A stretch of 64,000 bases of DNA from Azospirillum ramasamyi (lineage in GTDB: Bacteria > Pseudomonadota > Alphaproteobacteria > Azospirillales > Azospirillaceae): positions 1,374,978-1,438,977 of the forward strand of contig NZ_CP029829.1 in the NCBI RefSeq assembly GCF_003233655.1, read 5' to 3'. Under the pieces are notes generated by a model that had not been told where the DNA came from, did no database searches, and saw only the letters and a program-made list of their open reading frames with translations. This document shows positions 1 to 8,665 of the stretch, piece by piece. How positions within the stretch are numbered: the first letter of the stretch is position 1; each line of letters begins with the position of its first letter. The position numbers were made by a program, and so were the translations under genes.

Positions 1-1
1 C

Positions 2-457
2 GATGACGAAGACCTTGATGTCGTTCAGCATGATGTTGCCGCGCTCGAACAGGTCGATCAGACGACCCGGAGTCGCGATCAGAACATCCACCCCGCGGTC
101 GAGCTTCTTCACCTGTTCGGTGAAGGTCTCGCCGCCGATCAGCAGCGCCATGCTGAGCTTGTGGTGCTTGCCGTAGGTCTCGAAGCTTTCCGCCACCTGG
201 GCCGCCAACTCGCGCGTCGGCTCCAGGATCAGGGACCGCGGCATCCGCGCACGGGCACGGCCCGACGCCAGGATGTCGATCATGGGCAAGGTGAAGCTCG
301 CCGTCTTGCCGGTGCCCGTCTGCGCGCAGCCCAGCACGTCGCGGCGTTGCAGGACACAGGGAATTGCCTGTTCCTGAATGGGCGTCGGTTGGGTGTAACC
401 CTTGTCCTCGATGGCGCGCAGGACGTCAGGGCCAAGCCCAAGTTCCGAAAAAAGCAT
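2..457 (-). CDS. DEAD-box ATP-dependent RNA helicase (RhlE-like), 5' part only
   Basis: This is the N-terminal 152 codons of a DEAD-box RNA helicase; the rest lies beyond the left edge of the window. Reading from ATG at 457, the Q motif (GYTQPTPIQ, residues 20-28), motif I (AQTGTGKT, 45-52), motif Ia (PTREL, 80-84), a GG motif and motif Ib (TPGR, 129-132) appear in the family order. The DEAD box itself should lie just outside. The opening resembles RhlE proteins, which unwind short RNA duplexes in ribosome assembly and cold adaptation. The subfamily is inferred from the N-terminus alone. Other RhlE-group paralogues cannot be excluded. Confidence 0.88.
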   Translation of the reverse strand, partial: MLFSELGLGPDVLRAIEDKGYTQPTPIQEQAIPCVLQRRDVLGCAQTGTGKTASFTLPMIDILASGRARARMPRSLILEPTRELAAQVAESFETYGKHHKLSMALLIGGETFTEQVKKLDRGVDVLIATPGRLIDLFERGNIMLNDIKVFVI

Positions 458-714
458 CCAACCTGTTTCTGTTCTGGAGTGCGCAAATCGAGCGATCATC
501 GCCCGATGCCTGGATGAGCCCGAAGAATAGGTAGACAAAGCGACATGTCAATAGATCCGATGTTCCGATGCCGAAAATAGGCGCGAAAACACGCCGCGTT
601 GGCGAAATCGATGCTCTGCGCTAGGCTGTCCGACGGCGTTGCCGCGAGTCGCGGCCATTGCCGGCGCCCTGGACAAGGACGCCATGCCCCAAATGGAACG
701 GTCGAGTGCATTTG

Positions 715-1260
715 ATGATTCTTCGTGCCCAGGAATCGGTGCTGGTTGTGGTCGACGTCCAGGAACGCCTGTTGCCGGCCATCCACGAATCCGCCCGCGT
801 CGTCCGAAATGCCGGGATGCTGTTGAAGGCCGCGGCGGCCCTGTCCGTGCCGGTGCTGGTGACGGAGCAGTATTCCCGCGGCCTTGGGCCGACGGTGGAA
901 GCGGTGCGCGCCGAACTGCCGCCCGGCACCCCGGTGATCGAGAAGATCACCTTCGGAAGCACCGGCGAGCCGGCCTTCAACACCGCGATCGAAGAGTTGA
1001 AGCGTCCGCAGATCGTGCTGTGCGGGACGGAGGCCCATGTCTGCGTCATGCAGACCGCGCTGGGGCTGCGCCAGCAGGGCCATGAGGTCTATCTGGTCGC
1101 CGACGCGGTATCCTCGCGCACCCCCGCCAACCACGCCGCCGCGCTGGAGCGGATGCGCGCCGCCGGCGTCACCATCGTCACCACAGAGATGGTCCTGTTC
1201 GAATGGATGGAACGGGCCGGCACGCCGGTCTTCAAGGTCATCGTCGCCCTGGTGAAGTGA
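715..1260 (+). CDS. isochorismatase-family cysteine hydrolase
   Basis: A 181-residue cysteine hydrolase of the isochorismatase-like fold. The family's catalytic triad is visible: Asp14 (VVVDVQE), Lys77 (VIEKITF) and Cys110 (TEAHVCV). The start at 715 was chosen over an upstream ATG at 658 because family homology begins at the MILRAQ stretch; no strong ribosome binding site marks either. The compact size fits YcaC/nicotinamidase-like enzymes, which cleave amides or vinyl ethers, but the substrate cannot be read from sequence. An alpha/beta hydrolase starts 16 bp downstream on the same strand, so the two are probably co-transcribed and may act on one small-molecule pathway (inference). Confidence 0.88.
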   Translation: MILRAQESVLVVVDVQERLLPAIHESARVVRNAGMLLKAAAALSVPVLVTEQYSRGLGPTVEAVRAELPPGTPVIEKITFGSTGEPAFNTAIEELKRPQIVLCGTEAHVCVMQTALGLRQQGHEVYLVADAVSSRTPANHAAALERMRAAGVTIVTTEMVLFEWMERAGTPVFKVIVALVK

Positions 1261-1276
1261 GCGGAGGAAAAGCCCG

Positions 1277-1996
1277 ATGCCGAACAGCCCCACGCCCGGA
1301 CGCCCCGCCCTGATCCTGCTGCCCGGCATGCCGCTGGACGCGGCGCTGTGGGACCATCAGCTCCGCCACCTCGCCGATGTCGCCGACCCGCAGGTGGTCG
1401 AGCTGGCGGACTGCGAGTCCATCGCCGCCATGGCGGACAAGGTGCTGGCGGCGGCGCCCGACCGCTTCGCCGTCGCCGGCCTGTCGATGGGCGGCTATGT
1501 CGCCCTGGAGATCCTGCGCCGGGCGCCGCAGCGCGTTGACAGGCTGGCGCTGCTCGACACCAACGCCCGCCCCGACACGGCGGAGGCGAGCGTCACCCGG
1601 CGCGAGGCGGTCGCGCTCGCCCGCCAGGGCCGCTATGGGCAGGTGATCCGCGCCGCCCTGCCCCGCCTGATCCACCCCGGCCGCATGGCCGATGAGGGGT
1701 TCGTCAGGCCGGTGCTGAACCAGATGGAGCGGGTCGGGGTGGACGGCTATGCCCGCGAGCAGGAGGCGATCATCAACCGCCCGGACAGCCGCCCCGGACT
1801 TTCCGCCATCCGCTGCCCCACGCTGGTGGTCTGCGGACGCCAGGACGTGCTGACCCCGCCCGCCCTGCACGAGGAGATGGCCGAAGCGATCCCCGGCGCG
1901 AGGCTGGTGCTGGTCGAGGATTGCGGGCACCTGTCGGCAATGGAGCAGCCGCAGGCGGTGACCGCCCTGATGCGCGACTGGCTGCTGCGGGACTGA
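1277..1996 (+). CDS. alpha/beta hydrolase
   Basis: A 239-residue alpha/beta-hydrolase-fold enzyme. The nucleophile elbow is GLSMGG with Ser70, and the likely acid and base are Asp190 (GRQDVLTPP) and His218 (CGHLSAMEQ) in the usual order. An oxyanion-hole segment (LLPGMPLDAALWD) lies near the N-terminus. A clear ribosome binding site (GGAGG) precedes ATG 1277. It sits 16 bp behind the isochorismatase-like gene and is probably in the same transcript. Its stop codon lies inside a hairpin shared with the convergent lipoprotein gene. The substrate is unknown; esterase or thioesterase activity is the family expectation. Confidence 0.88.
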   Translation: MPNSPTPGRPALILLPGMPLDAALWDHQLRHLADVADPQVVELADCESIAAMADKVLAAAPDRFAVAGLSMGGYVALEILRRAPQRVDRLALLDTNARPDTAEASVTRREAVALARQGRYGQVIRAALPRLIHPGRMADEGFVRPVLNQMERVGVDGYAREQEAIINRPDSRPGLSAIRCPTLVVCGRQDVLTPPALHEEMAEAIPGARLVLVEDCGHLSAMEQPQAVTALMRDWLLRD

Positions 1997-2016
1997 CGGC
2001 CCGCCACTGCCGTCAG
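1993..2016. terminator. stop-codon-embedded hairpin between convergent genes
   Basis: A perfect 8-bp inverted repeat (CTGACGGC / GCCGTCAG, 8-nt loop) contains the stop codon of the alpha/beta hydrolase in its left arm and that of the convergent lipoprotein in its right arm. There is no T-run, so it is a possible bidirectional 3'-end structure rather than a classic intrinsic terminator. Confidence 0.5.
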
Positions 2017-2567
2017 CAGTCGATGCCGCCGCAGAACAGGCCGGCCCGCCGGCTGGGGAACAGGGCAAAGGTCATGTCGCTGATCAGGTTGCGGAAATCG
2101 GGATCGTCCGGCCCCTGCGGCCGGTCGAGCCAGCCGGTGGCCGAGGTCAGCGCGCCGCCGGAGCGGCAGAACGCCCCCTGCACGACGATGGGTCCGCCCG
2201 GCGGCGACGTCGGGATCGGCCCATCCGTGCAAAGCGACGAGTTCAGCATCGTCTCCGCGACGTTGAAGGCCAGAACCACCTTGTAATCCCGCCGCGCCGT
2301 GTCGTTCGGCGTGGTGGTGAGGTTGGTCTTCACCCCGGCCACGCGGTTCTGCATGTGGGGCAGAACCTTTTCCGCGAAGCGCTCCGGCGGCAGGCCGAAG
2401 GGGTCGCCATGCAGAACCACCCGCAGGTCGCGGTTTCCCGCCCCGTAGGAAACCTCGCTGAGCGTATAGGCGGAGGACGGTTCGTTCGCCACCACCCTCT
2501 CGTTGGTGCAGGCGGCGAGGACCGAAGCACCCATCAGCAGGGCGGCGAGCGGCGGGAGCATGCGCAT
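2013..2567 (-). CDS. putative lipoprotein, unknown function
   Basis: A 184-residue predicted lipoprotein. The N-terminus has a short charged start, a hydrophobic stretch and a lipobox (VLAAC, Cys20), typical of signal peptidase II substrates tethered to a membrane. The mature part contains four further cysteines and no domain that I recognise. The start at 2567 was chosen because the signal peptide begins there; a second ATG two codons downstream is nearly equivalent. The reading frame stays open further upstream, but that extension runs through the neighbouring methyltransferase gene and is not credible. It converges on the alpha/beta hydrolase. Function unknown. Confidence 0.75.
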   Translation of the reverse strand: MRMLPPLAALLMGASVLAACTNERVVANEPSSAYTLSEVSYGAGNRDLRVVLHGDPFGLPPERFAEKVLPHMQNRVAGVKTNLTTTPNDTARRDYKVVLAFNVAETMLNSSLCTDGPIPTSPPGGPIVVQGAFCRSGGALTSATGWLDRPQGPDDPDFRNLISDMTFALFPSRRAGLFCGGIDC

Positions 2568-2656
2568 GATCGGATCGTCCGTTGGTATCGCTGGGCCGGA
2601 TATGGGGAGCGGTTGCCGGATGGGCGAGTGCACCCCTGCCCGATGGACCGGGTCCG

Positions 2657-3462
2657 TTACAGATCCCGCAGCCATTTGTCCGCGGCGCGGGCAATCAATG
2701 ACGGATAATCGGGACGTTCCGGCCCGATCAGGGGAAGGCCGAACTCCGCGACGATGCCTGCGACAGTCGCGTCGGTCAGTTCCACACCCTGCGTTCGGGC
2801 GCGGCGGGCTATTGCCAGTTCCTGGCCCCAGACATAGACCCGCCGCGCGCCGGTGTTGCGCGCATGGCCCGGGACTGTTCCATCCGCTCGTCGCCATTGA
2901 TCGGCAGCCAGATGTCGGTCATCAGCGTATCGGTTGGCTCCGCGGTACGGAATTCCAGCGCATCGGCGTTGACGAGAACGATCTTCGCCACGGCCTCGGC
3001 CGGAAGCTGGTCGAACAGGCCGATGCGCCGGTTGACCTCGATCACATCAGGGTCGAGTTCGACGACGGTGACCCGCGTCACTTCCGGCCGTAGCGCCGCG
3101 TTCACCGCCGCCCAACCCATGCCCATACCCATCACCACCGTATGGCCGGTGGCGGCGCGCACGCCGATCTCCTGACTTTCGATCTCCATCGGCGTCATCG
3201 ACATCCAGCAGCGAGGGTCGCCATCCGCCTCCCGTCGGAACAGGGCGGCGGTCCCGGTCGTCATCATCGCTGGACTCCAATAGCCGGAGCTCACCAGCAT
3301 CGGTGCCACCCGCAACTGCCAGCGCCCGACTTCGCAAGGCTCGTAGCGCGGCATGAACAGGTCGGTGGCGAAAGGAGTCAGTGACGAAAGAGCTTCGGCG
3401 ACAATCTCCGGCGGGAGGGCGTCAGCCGGAATGTTCGCTCCGGGAAAGGCTAAGGGGTGCAT
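2657..3462 (-). pseudogene. spermidine synthase-like / SAM-dependent transferase, frameshifted
   Basis: A Rossmann-fold protein of the spermidine synthase / SAM-dependent methyltransferase type. A glycine-rich nucleotide site (VVMGMGMGWAA, residues 109-119) is followed by the acidic strand end (VVELDPDV, 133-140). ATG 3462 is set by an AGGAG five bases upstream. Frame 1 runs to about residue 201 and then stops early at 2809. A second frame continues from base 2857 for 66 family-plausible residues (beginning NTGARRVYVWGQE) to TAA at 2657. One missing base near 2858-2860 would join them into a protein of about 268 residues. This could be a real frameshift or a sequencing error. Homologues include enzymes with polyamine or unknown substrates. 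Confidence 0.7.
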
Positions 3463-3707
3463 GCGTCTCCTGAGGGCGGAAAACGTCGCGGATAAATTCC
3501 GGAATGCCTGTGCCCAGGATGATAAACCAAGCAAAGGCTTCCCCAAAAGCGGGAATTTTGCGCGATGTTTTCCACTTGGAGTCCAGCCGACGCTGCGCCT
3601 GTCATGGCGGTGCCTTCGGCGACGTGATGACCTGCCGTCCCATGCGGCAAGGTCATCCGTTACATTCCGAATGCCTGTTCAGACAGGTCCGTCAACAGGA
3701 GCAATAA

Positions 3708-5696
3708 CTAAACGTCGATATCATCCGCCTTCACAAACTTCGCGTTGTCCTGGATGAAGCGGAAGCGAAGCTCCGCCTTCTTACCCATCAGTTCCTCGAC
3801 CAGGGAGCGGGTACGCTCGAATTCCGGCTTTTCTTCCGGATCGGCGGCATTGGGCACGACCACGCGCAGAAGCGAGCGCTTGGACGGGTCCATTGTCGTG
3901 TCGCGCAGCTGGGCCGGCATCATTTCGCCCAAGCCCTTGAAGCGGCTGATGTCGGGCTTCTTGCCCTTGAACATCTTCGACAGCAGCTCGTCCTTGTGGG
4001 CGTCGTCGCGGGCGTAGACCTGCTTGTTGCCGTGGCTGAGGCGGTAGAGCGGCGGCAGGGCGAGATACAGGTGGCCTTCCTGGATCAGGCCCGGCATCTC
4101 GCGGTAGAAGAAGGTCATCAGCAGGGAGGCGATGTGGGCGCCGTCGACATCGGCGTCCGTCATGATGATGACCCGCTCGTACCGCAGCTTGTCGGTCGAG
4201 AAGTCCTTGCCGGTGCCGCAGCCCAGCGCCTGGACCAGATCGTTCAACTCCTGATTGGCCTTCATCTTGTCGACCGATGCGCTGGCGACGTTCAGGATCT
4301 TGCCGCGCAGCGGCAGGATGGCCTGGGTCTCGCGCTGGCGCGCCTGCTTGGCGGAGCCGCCGGCCGAGTCACCCTCCACCAGGAACAGTTCGGTACCCTC
4401 GGGAGAGTTGCGCGAGCAGTCCGCCAGCTTGCCGGGCAGGCGCAGGCGGCGGGTTGCCGACTTGCGCGTCATCTCCTTGGACTGCTTGCGGCGCGCGCGT
4501 TCTTCCGCCTTTTCGATCAGGCGCTCCAGCAGGGCGTTTGCGCTCTGCGGATCGCCGGACAGCCAATGGTCGAAATGGTCCTTCACCGCGGTTTCGACGA
4601 GGCGCTGCGCCTCGGCCGTCACCAGCTTTTCCTTGGTCTGGCCCTGGAAATGCGGTTCGCGGATGAAGACCGACAGCAGGATGCAGGCGTCGCCCATCAC
4701 GTCGTCGGCGGTGACCTGCCCGGCGCGCTTGTTGTTCGTCAGCTCGCCATAGGCCTTCAGGCCGCGGGTCAGCGCGGTGCGCAGGCCGGCCTCATGGGTG
4801 CCGCCCTGGGGAGTCGGCACGGTGTTGCAGTAGGTGTGCGAAAAGCCTTCGTCGTCATCCGGCCACGCCACCGCCCATTCCACCCGGCCCTGGCCGTTGG
4901 GGAAGTCGAGCGCGCCGGCGAAGGGCGCCCGCGTCAGCGTCTTGCGGTCCTTCAGCGCCGCGGTCAGGTAGTCCTGAAGCCCGCCGGGAAAATGCAGGGT
5001 CTCCGATGCCGGCGTGGTGGCGTCCACCGACAGCAGCGACGGGTCGCAACTCCACCGGATCTCCACCCCACGGAACAGATAGGCCTTGGAGCGCGCCAGC
5101 CGGTACAACCGGTGCGGTTCGAAATGGGCGCTCTCGCCGAAGATCTCGGCATCCGCATGGAAGCGGATGGTGGTGCCGCGGCGGTTGACGTTGCCGCGAT
5201 GGGCCAGCGGCCCCAGCGGCAGGCCGCGGCTGTATTCCTGGACGTAGAGCTGCTTCTCGCGGGCGATCTCCACCGTCAGCCGGTCCGACAGGGCGTTCAC
5301 CACCGACAGGCCGACGCCGTGCAGGCCGCCCGAGGTCTGGTAGACCTTGTTGGAGAATTTGCCGCCGGAGTGCAGCGTGGTCATGATGACTTCCAGCGCC
5401 GACTTGCCCGGATATTTCGGGTGGTCGTCGATGGGAATGCCGCGCCCGTTGTCGCGCACCATCACCGTGCCGTCGGCGGACAGTTCCAGGTCGATGCGGC
5501 TGGCATGTCCGGCCACCGCCTCGTCCATGGCGTTGTCCAGAACCTCCGCCACCAGATGGTGCAGCGCACGGTCGTCGGTGCCGCCGATATACATGCCCGG
5601 CCGGCGCCGGACGGGCTCCAGCCCCTCCAGAACCTCGATATCCTGGGCAGAGTAGCTGTCGGCCTTCGGGGCCGTGTTCTCGAAAAGGTCGCTCAT
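3708..5696 (-). CDS. parE: DNA topoisomerase IV subunit B
   Basis: The 662-residue ATPase subunit of topoisomerase IV, which decatenates daughter chromosomes with ParC. The N-terminus (LEGLEPVRRRPGMYIGG) is the GyrB/ParE signature of the GHKL ATPase, with the N-box around EVLDNAMDEAV and the glycine loop GGLHGVGLSVVNALS. The middle transducer is followed by the TOPRIM domain, with the acidic VEGDSAGG and the metal-binding TDADVDG. The length (about 660, against about 800 for GyrB) and lack of the long GyrB insert favour ParE. It stands alone; parC is not nearby. The downstream gap to the frameshifted gene is 245 bp with no clear intrinsic terminator. Confidence 0.95.
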   Translation of the reverse strand: MSDLFENTAPKADSYSAQDIEVLEGLEPVRRRPGMYIGGTDDRALHHLVAEVLDNAMDEAVAGHASRIDLELSADGTVMVRDNGRGIPIDDHPKYPGKSALEVIMTTLHSGGKFSNKVYQTSGGLHGVGLSVVNALSDRLTVEIAREKQLYVQEYSRGLPLGPLAHRGNVNRRGTTIRFHADAEIFGESAHFEPHRLYRLARSKAYLFRGVEIRWSCDPSLLSVDATTPASETLHFPGGLQDYLTAALKDRKTLTRAPFAGALDFPNGQGRVEWAVAWPDDDEGFSHTYCNTVPTPQGGTHEAGLRTALTRGLKAYGELTNNKRAGQVTADDVMGDACILLSVFIREPHFQGQTKEKLVTAEAQRLVETAVKDHFDHWLSGDPQSANALLERLIEKAEERARRKQSKEMTRKSATRRLRLPGKLADCSRNSPEGTELFLVEGDSAGGSAKQARQRETQAILPLRGKILNVASASVDKMKANQELNDLVQALGCGTGKDFSTDKLRYERVIIMTDADVDGAHIASLLMTFFYREMPGLIQEGHLYLALPPLYRLSHGNKQVYARDDAHKDELLSKMFKGKKPDISRFKGLGEMMPAQLRDTTMDPSKRSLLRVVVPNAADPEEKPEFERTRSLVEELMGKKAELRFRFIQDNAKFVKADDIDV

Positions 5697-5804
5697 GACG
5701 GGATGATAGGAATTTCGTCAGGGGTGCGCAAGCGCATCCTGTGCCGTTTATAGTGCGGTGCCACAAGCTTTTGTGCAGGAAATTTTCGAGACGCCGGAGG
5801 AAGC

Positions 5805-6200
5805 ATGAGCGGAGCGCACGCATACGACTTCGACAACGGCCCTGCCCTGCGGGCCATCGCCATGCCGGCGGACACCAATCCGAACGGCGACATCTTCGGC
5901 GGCTGGCTGCTGGCCCAGATGGATCTGGCCGGCGGCACGGTGGCGGTACGGCGCAGCCATGGCCGCGTCGCCACCGTCGGCATCGAGGCGATGACCTTCC
6001 ACAAGCCGGTCTTCGTCGGCGACGAGGTCAGCTGCTTCGCCCGGATCGAGAAGGTCGGCCGCACCTCGCTGCGCGTCCGCATCGAGACCTGGGTGCGGCG
6101 CGAACGCTCCGGCTCCGACCCGATCAAGGTCACGGAAGGCGTGTTCACCTATGTCGCCATCGGCGAGGACCGCAAGCCGCGTGAAGTGCCGCCGGAGTGA
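5805..6200 (+). CDS. YciA-type acyl-CoA thioesterase
   Basis: A 131-residue hot-dog-fold thioesterase that hydrolyses acyl-CoA to free acid and CoA. The segment with DTNPNGDIFGGWLLAQMD is the diagnostic YciA/BFIT motif, carrying the catalytic aspartate. The ETWVRR stretch lies on the next strand, as in the family. A strong ribosome binding site (GGAGGAA) precedes ATG 5805. It is divergent from parE, with a 108-bp intergenic region that should hold both promoters. Substrate chain length cannot be told from sequence. Confidence 0.92.
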   Translation: MSGAHAYDFDNGPALRAIAMPADTNPNGDIFGGWLLAQMDLAGGTVAVRRSHGRVATVGIEAMTFHKPVFVGDEVSCFARIEKVGRTSLRVRIETWVRRERSGSDPIKVTEGVFTYVAIGEDRKPREVPPE

Positions 6201-6206
6201 GCCCCG

Positions 6207-6641
6207 TCAGGCGGCCGGTGCCTTGACGAAATGCTGGTGGCCGTGGTCGCACTGGCCACGGGCATGCTTGTCGTCGCAGCTTTCGCCGGAGGTCAGGCCG
6301 ATCCAGCCATGCAGCGTGGTGGGGTCGAAGCCGGCCTCGCGGCGGTCGCCGGACTGGATCAGCGGACGGCGGATCAACTCGCGGTCTGCCAGCATGGCGG
6401 ACAGCGCGGCGGTCTCGTCGAGAGCATCGGGATTGACGGCGCCCGACTTCACGGCGGCGGCGCGGCGGTTGAACCAGGCGTCGACATCCTTGTCGCCGAA
6501 GAAGGCGCGGAGGTCGGCAGCGGTCAAATCGGCGGTGGCAAGATCGCGTTCGACCAGCGTGTGACCGGCGGCGGTCAGCTGCTGCTTCTGCTTGGCGTTC
6601 GCTGGGCAACCGGCCATTCCGTAGAAAATCACTTTGGCCAT
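6207..6641 (-). CDS. ArsC/Spx-family nitrogenase-associated protein
   Basis: A 144-residue thioredoxin-fold protein of the ArsC/Spx superfamily. It best resembles the small group named nitrogenase-associated protein (TIGR01616), usually found beside nif genes. The N-terminus (KVIFYGMAGCPANAKQKQ, Cys12) carries the single catalytic-type cysteine; AFFGD and AWFNRRAAAVKSG follow as in that group. The C-terminal tail (residues 121-138) is rich in Cys and His (C122, H126, C131, H133, H135, H137), which looks like a metal-binding appendage. GGAGTG sits before the chosen ATG 6641. No nif gene lies nearby. Its enzymatic activity is unknown, and arsenate reductase is unlikely. Confidence 0.75.
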   Translation of the reverse strand: MAKVIFYGMAGCPANAKQKQQLTAAGHTLVERDLATADLTAADLRAFFGDKDVDAWFNRRAAAVKSGAVNPDALDETAALSAMLADRELIRRPLIQSGDRREAGFDPTTLHGWIGLTSGESCDDKHARGQCDHGHQHFVKAPAA

Positions 6642-6792
6642 CGGGCACTCCGCTGTTGGATGGGGGATCCTGATCCGGGAAGCAATCAGGACCGATTTCG
6701 TCCAGTCTAACGGCAGTGCATCATGAAAATGGGCGCGACGGAATGCCGCGCCCACAATTATTATATGGGTATTCCGGCCCGGCCCGCGAGGC

Positions 6793-7821
6793 TCACTGCT
6801 GCAGGCGCTTCAGCGAATCCTCGACATACTGGTTGGTGTAGGTCTTGGACAGGTCGATGTTGGTCGACGCCACGGCCGGGTCGAAAGCCTTCAGCACCTT
6901 CAGCGCGGCATCGGCACCGGCCTGGGTGAAGCGGCCGTCCGGCGAATAGGTCGGCTTGGAATGCTCGAAGGCCTGGGCGTAGAGCGACTTGTTGCCCAGG
7001 AAATACTCCTCCGGCAGCACCTTCAGCACGTCGTCGGTGCTGGCCTTGTTCAGCCACAGCATGGTGCGGACGAAAACGTCGGTCAGCGCCTGCGTGGTCT
7101 TCGGATTCTCCTTGATGAAGTCGGGCTTCATGTAGAGCACCGCGGCGGGATAGGGACCGCCATAGACGTCCATGGTGCCCTTTTCCGTCCGGGTGTCCAG
7201 CAGGACGGTGATGTCGCCGTCGGCCTGCGCCTGGCTGATCACCGGGTCGAGGTTGACGATGGCGTCGATTTCCCCGCGCTTGATCGCGGCAATGGCGCTG
7301 GGACCGCCGCCGACGCCGATGACCGAGGCATCCTCAGGCTTCAAGCCCATGGAGGTCAGCACATGGTTCAGCATGAAGTTGGTGGAGGAGCCGGGGGCGG
7401 TCACGCCTACCTTCTTGCCCTTTAGGTCGTTCACCGACTTGATGGTGCCGGCCTTGTTGACGGAAGCCAGCACGATGCCGGGATAGCGGCCGAGCTGGGC
7501 CACCGCCACGATGGGCTGGCTCTTGGCCTGCATCTGGATGGTGTGGTCGTAGGCGCCGGTCACCACGTCTGCCGAGCCGCCGATCAGGGCCTGAAGGCTC
7601 TTGGCGCCGCCGCCGAAGTCGTTGATCTGGACGTTCAGGCCGGCATCCTTGAAGTATCCCAGCCGCTCGGCAAGCGTCAGCGGCAGGTAATAGAGCAGCG
7701 GCTTGCCGCCGACGGCGATCTTGATGTCGGTCTTCTCAAGATTCTGCTGGGCCGCGGCCAATCCGGCCGTTCCCAGGGTCAGGGCGACCGCGGCGGCGGC
7801 CATCAGCGATTTGAGCATCAT
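6793..7821 (-). CDS. ABC transporter substrate-binding protein (NMT1/SsuA/TauA type)
   Basis: A 342-residue periplasmic binding protein with a cleavable signal peptide (hydrophobic residues 6-20, cleavage near LAAA-QQ at about 25). Its layout matches the NMT1/SsuA/TauA family, which binds sulfonates, nitrate, thiamine precursors, riboflavin or aromatic acids. Motifs such as YYLPLTLAERLGYF near the N-terminus and DLKGKKVGVTAPGSSTN mid-protein are typical. It is the first-listed and transcriptionally last gene of a three-gene importer (ATPase, permease, binding protein), 36 bp after the permease. The ligand cannot be deduced, and no metabolic gene in the cluster gives a hint. Confidence 0.9.
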   Translation of the reverse strand: MMLKSLMAAAAVALTLGTAGLAAAQQNLEKTDIKIAVGGKPLLYYLPLTLAERLGYFKDAGLNVQINDFGGGAKSLQALIGGSADVVTGAYDHTIQMQAKSQPIVAVAQLGRYPGIVLASVNKAGTIKSVNDLKGKKVGVTAPGSSTNFMLNHVLTSMGLKPEDASVIGVGGGPSAIAAIKRGEIDAIVNLDPVISQAQADGDITVLLDTRTEKGTMDVYGGPYPAAVLYMKPDFIKENPKTTQALTDVFVRTMLWLNKASTDDVLKVLPEEYFLGNKSLYAQAFEHSKPTYSPDGRFTQAGADAALKVLKAFDPAVASTNIDLSKTYTNQYVEDSLKRLQQ

Positions 7822-7857
7822 TGTTTTCCTCCCCCAAATTGATATTTCCTAAGGAAC

Positions 7858-8658
7858 TCAGTGCTGCCCGCCGTGATTGTCCTGCGGGCGCCAGTGCAGA
7901 AGCGGCTTCTCGATCATGGTGACGGCGGCATCGATGAGGACGACGAAGATCGTCAGCACCAGCATGCCGGAAAAGACGCCGACCGTGTCGAACACGCCTT
8001 CCGCCTGATGGATGCGGTAGCCGAGCCCGGCGGCGGAGCCCAGATATTCGCCCACCACCGCGCCGACCATGGCGAAGCCGACGGCGGTGTGCAGCGAGGA
8101 GAACACCCAGGACAGGGCCGATGGCAAATAGACATGCCGGAACAGGTCGCGGGAACTGGCGCCCAGCATGCGGGCATTGGCCAGCACCACCGGGCTGACC
8201 TCCTTCACGCCCTGATAGACGTTGAAGAAGACGATGAAGAAGACCAGCGTCACCCCCAGCGCCACCTTCGACCAGATGCCGAGCCCGAGCCACAGCGCGA
8301 AGATCGGCGCGAGAACCACGCGGGGCAGCGCGTTGATCGCCTTGATGTAGGGGTCGAAGACAAGGGAGACCAAAGGTGCGCGGGCGAACCAGAAGCCGAA
8401 GGCGATGCCGGCCACGGTTCCGATGACGAAGGCCAGCGCCGTCTCCAGCAGCGTGATGCCGAGATGGTACCAGATCACGCCCGAGGCGAAATCCGCCCAG
8501 GTGCGGGCCAGCACGGCCCCCGGCGTGCCGAAGAAGAAGGGGCTGAGTATTCCCGTCGCGGTCAGGACGTGCCAGATCAGGAAGAAGGAGATCAGGACGC
8601 CCAGCTGCATCAGCAGGATGACCGGACGGCTGGGCAGGCGCTTGGCATGGGATGTCAT
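7858..8658 (-). CDS. ABC transporter permease (SsuC/TauC type)
   Basis: A 266-residue inner-membrane permease of the BPD-transp-1 family, with about six hydrophobic segments. The first is near residues 14-34 (LMQLGVLISFFLIWHVL). The coupling loop that contacts the ATPase is recognisable as the region ending LGASSRDLFRHVYLPSALSW, with the conserved EAA-like pattern, followed by the final helices. It is translated just after the ATPase gene (7-bp gap) and just before the binding protein, so the three form one importer. Substrate unknown, as for its partners. Confidence 0.92.
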   Translation of the reverse strand: MTSHAKRLPSRPVILLMQLGVLISFFLIWHVLTATGILSPFFFGTPGAVLARTWADFASGVIWYHLGITLLETALAFVIGTVAGIAFGFWFARAPLVSLVFDPYIKAINALPRVVLAPIFALWLGLGIWSKVALGVTLVFFIVFFNVYQGVKEVSPVVLANARMLGASSRDLFRHVYLPSALSWVFSSLHTAVGFAMVGAVVGEYLGSAAGLGYRIHQAEGVFDTVGVFSGMLVLTIFVVLIDAAVTMIEKPLLHWRPQDNHGGQH

Positions 8659-8665
8659 GATGTCG

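Noticed and set aside
496..1329. Long minus-strand frame opposite the isochorismatase gene
   Set aside because: Shadow frame of a GC-rich gene; the plus-strand protein has an intact catalytic triad, this one has none.
3671..3690. CCTGTTCAGACAGG as a LexA or terminator site
   Set aside because: Stem is only 5 bp, no T-run, and it does not match the alphaproteobacterial LexA pattern.
3996..5753. 585-codon plus-strand frame opposite parE
   Set aside because: Antisense to a clearly identified gene; no domains and typical GC-rich shadow composition.
5749..5790. Possible sigma-54 promoter (TGGCAC on the minus strand) before parE
   Set aside because: The -12 element is not TTGC-like at the required spacing.
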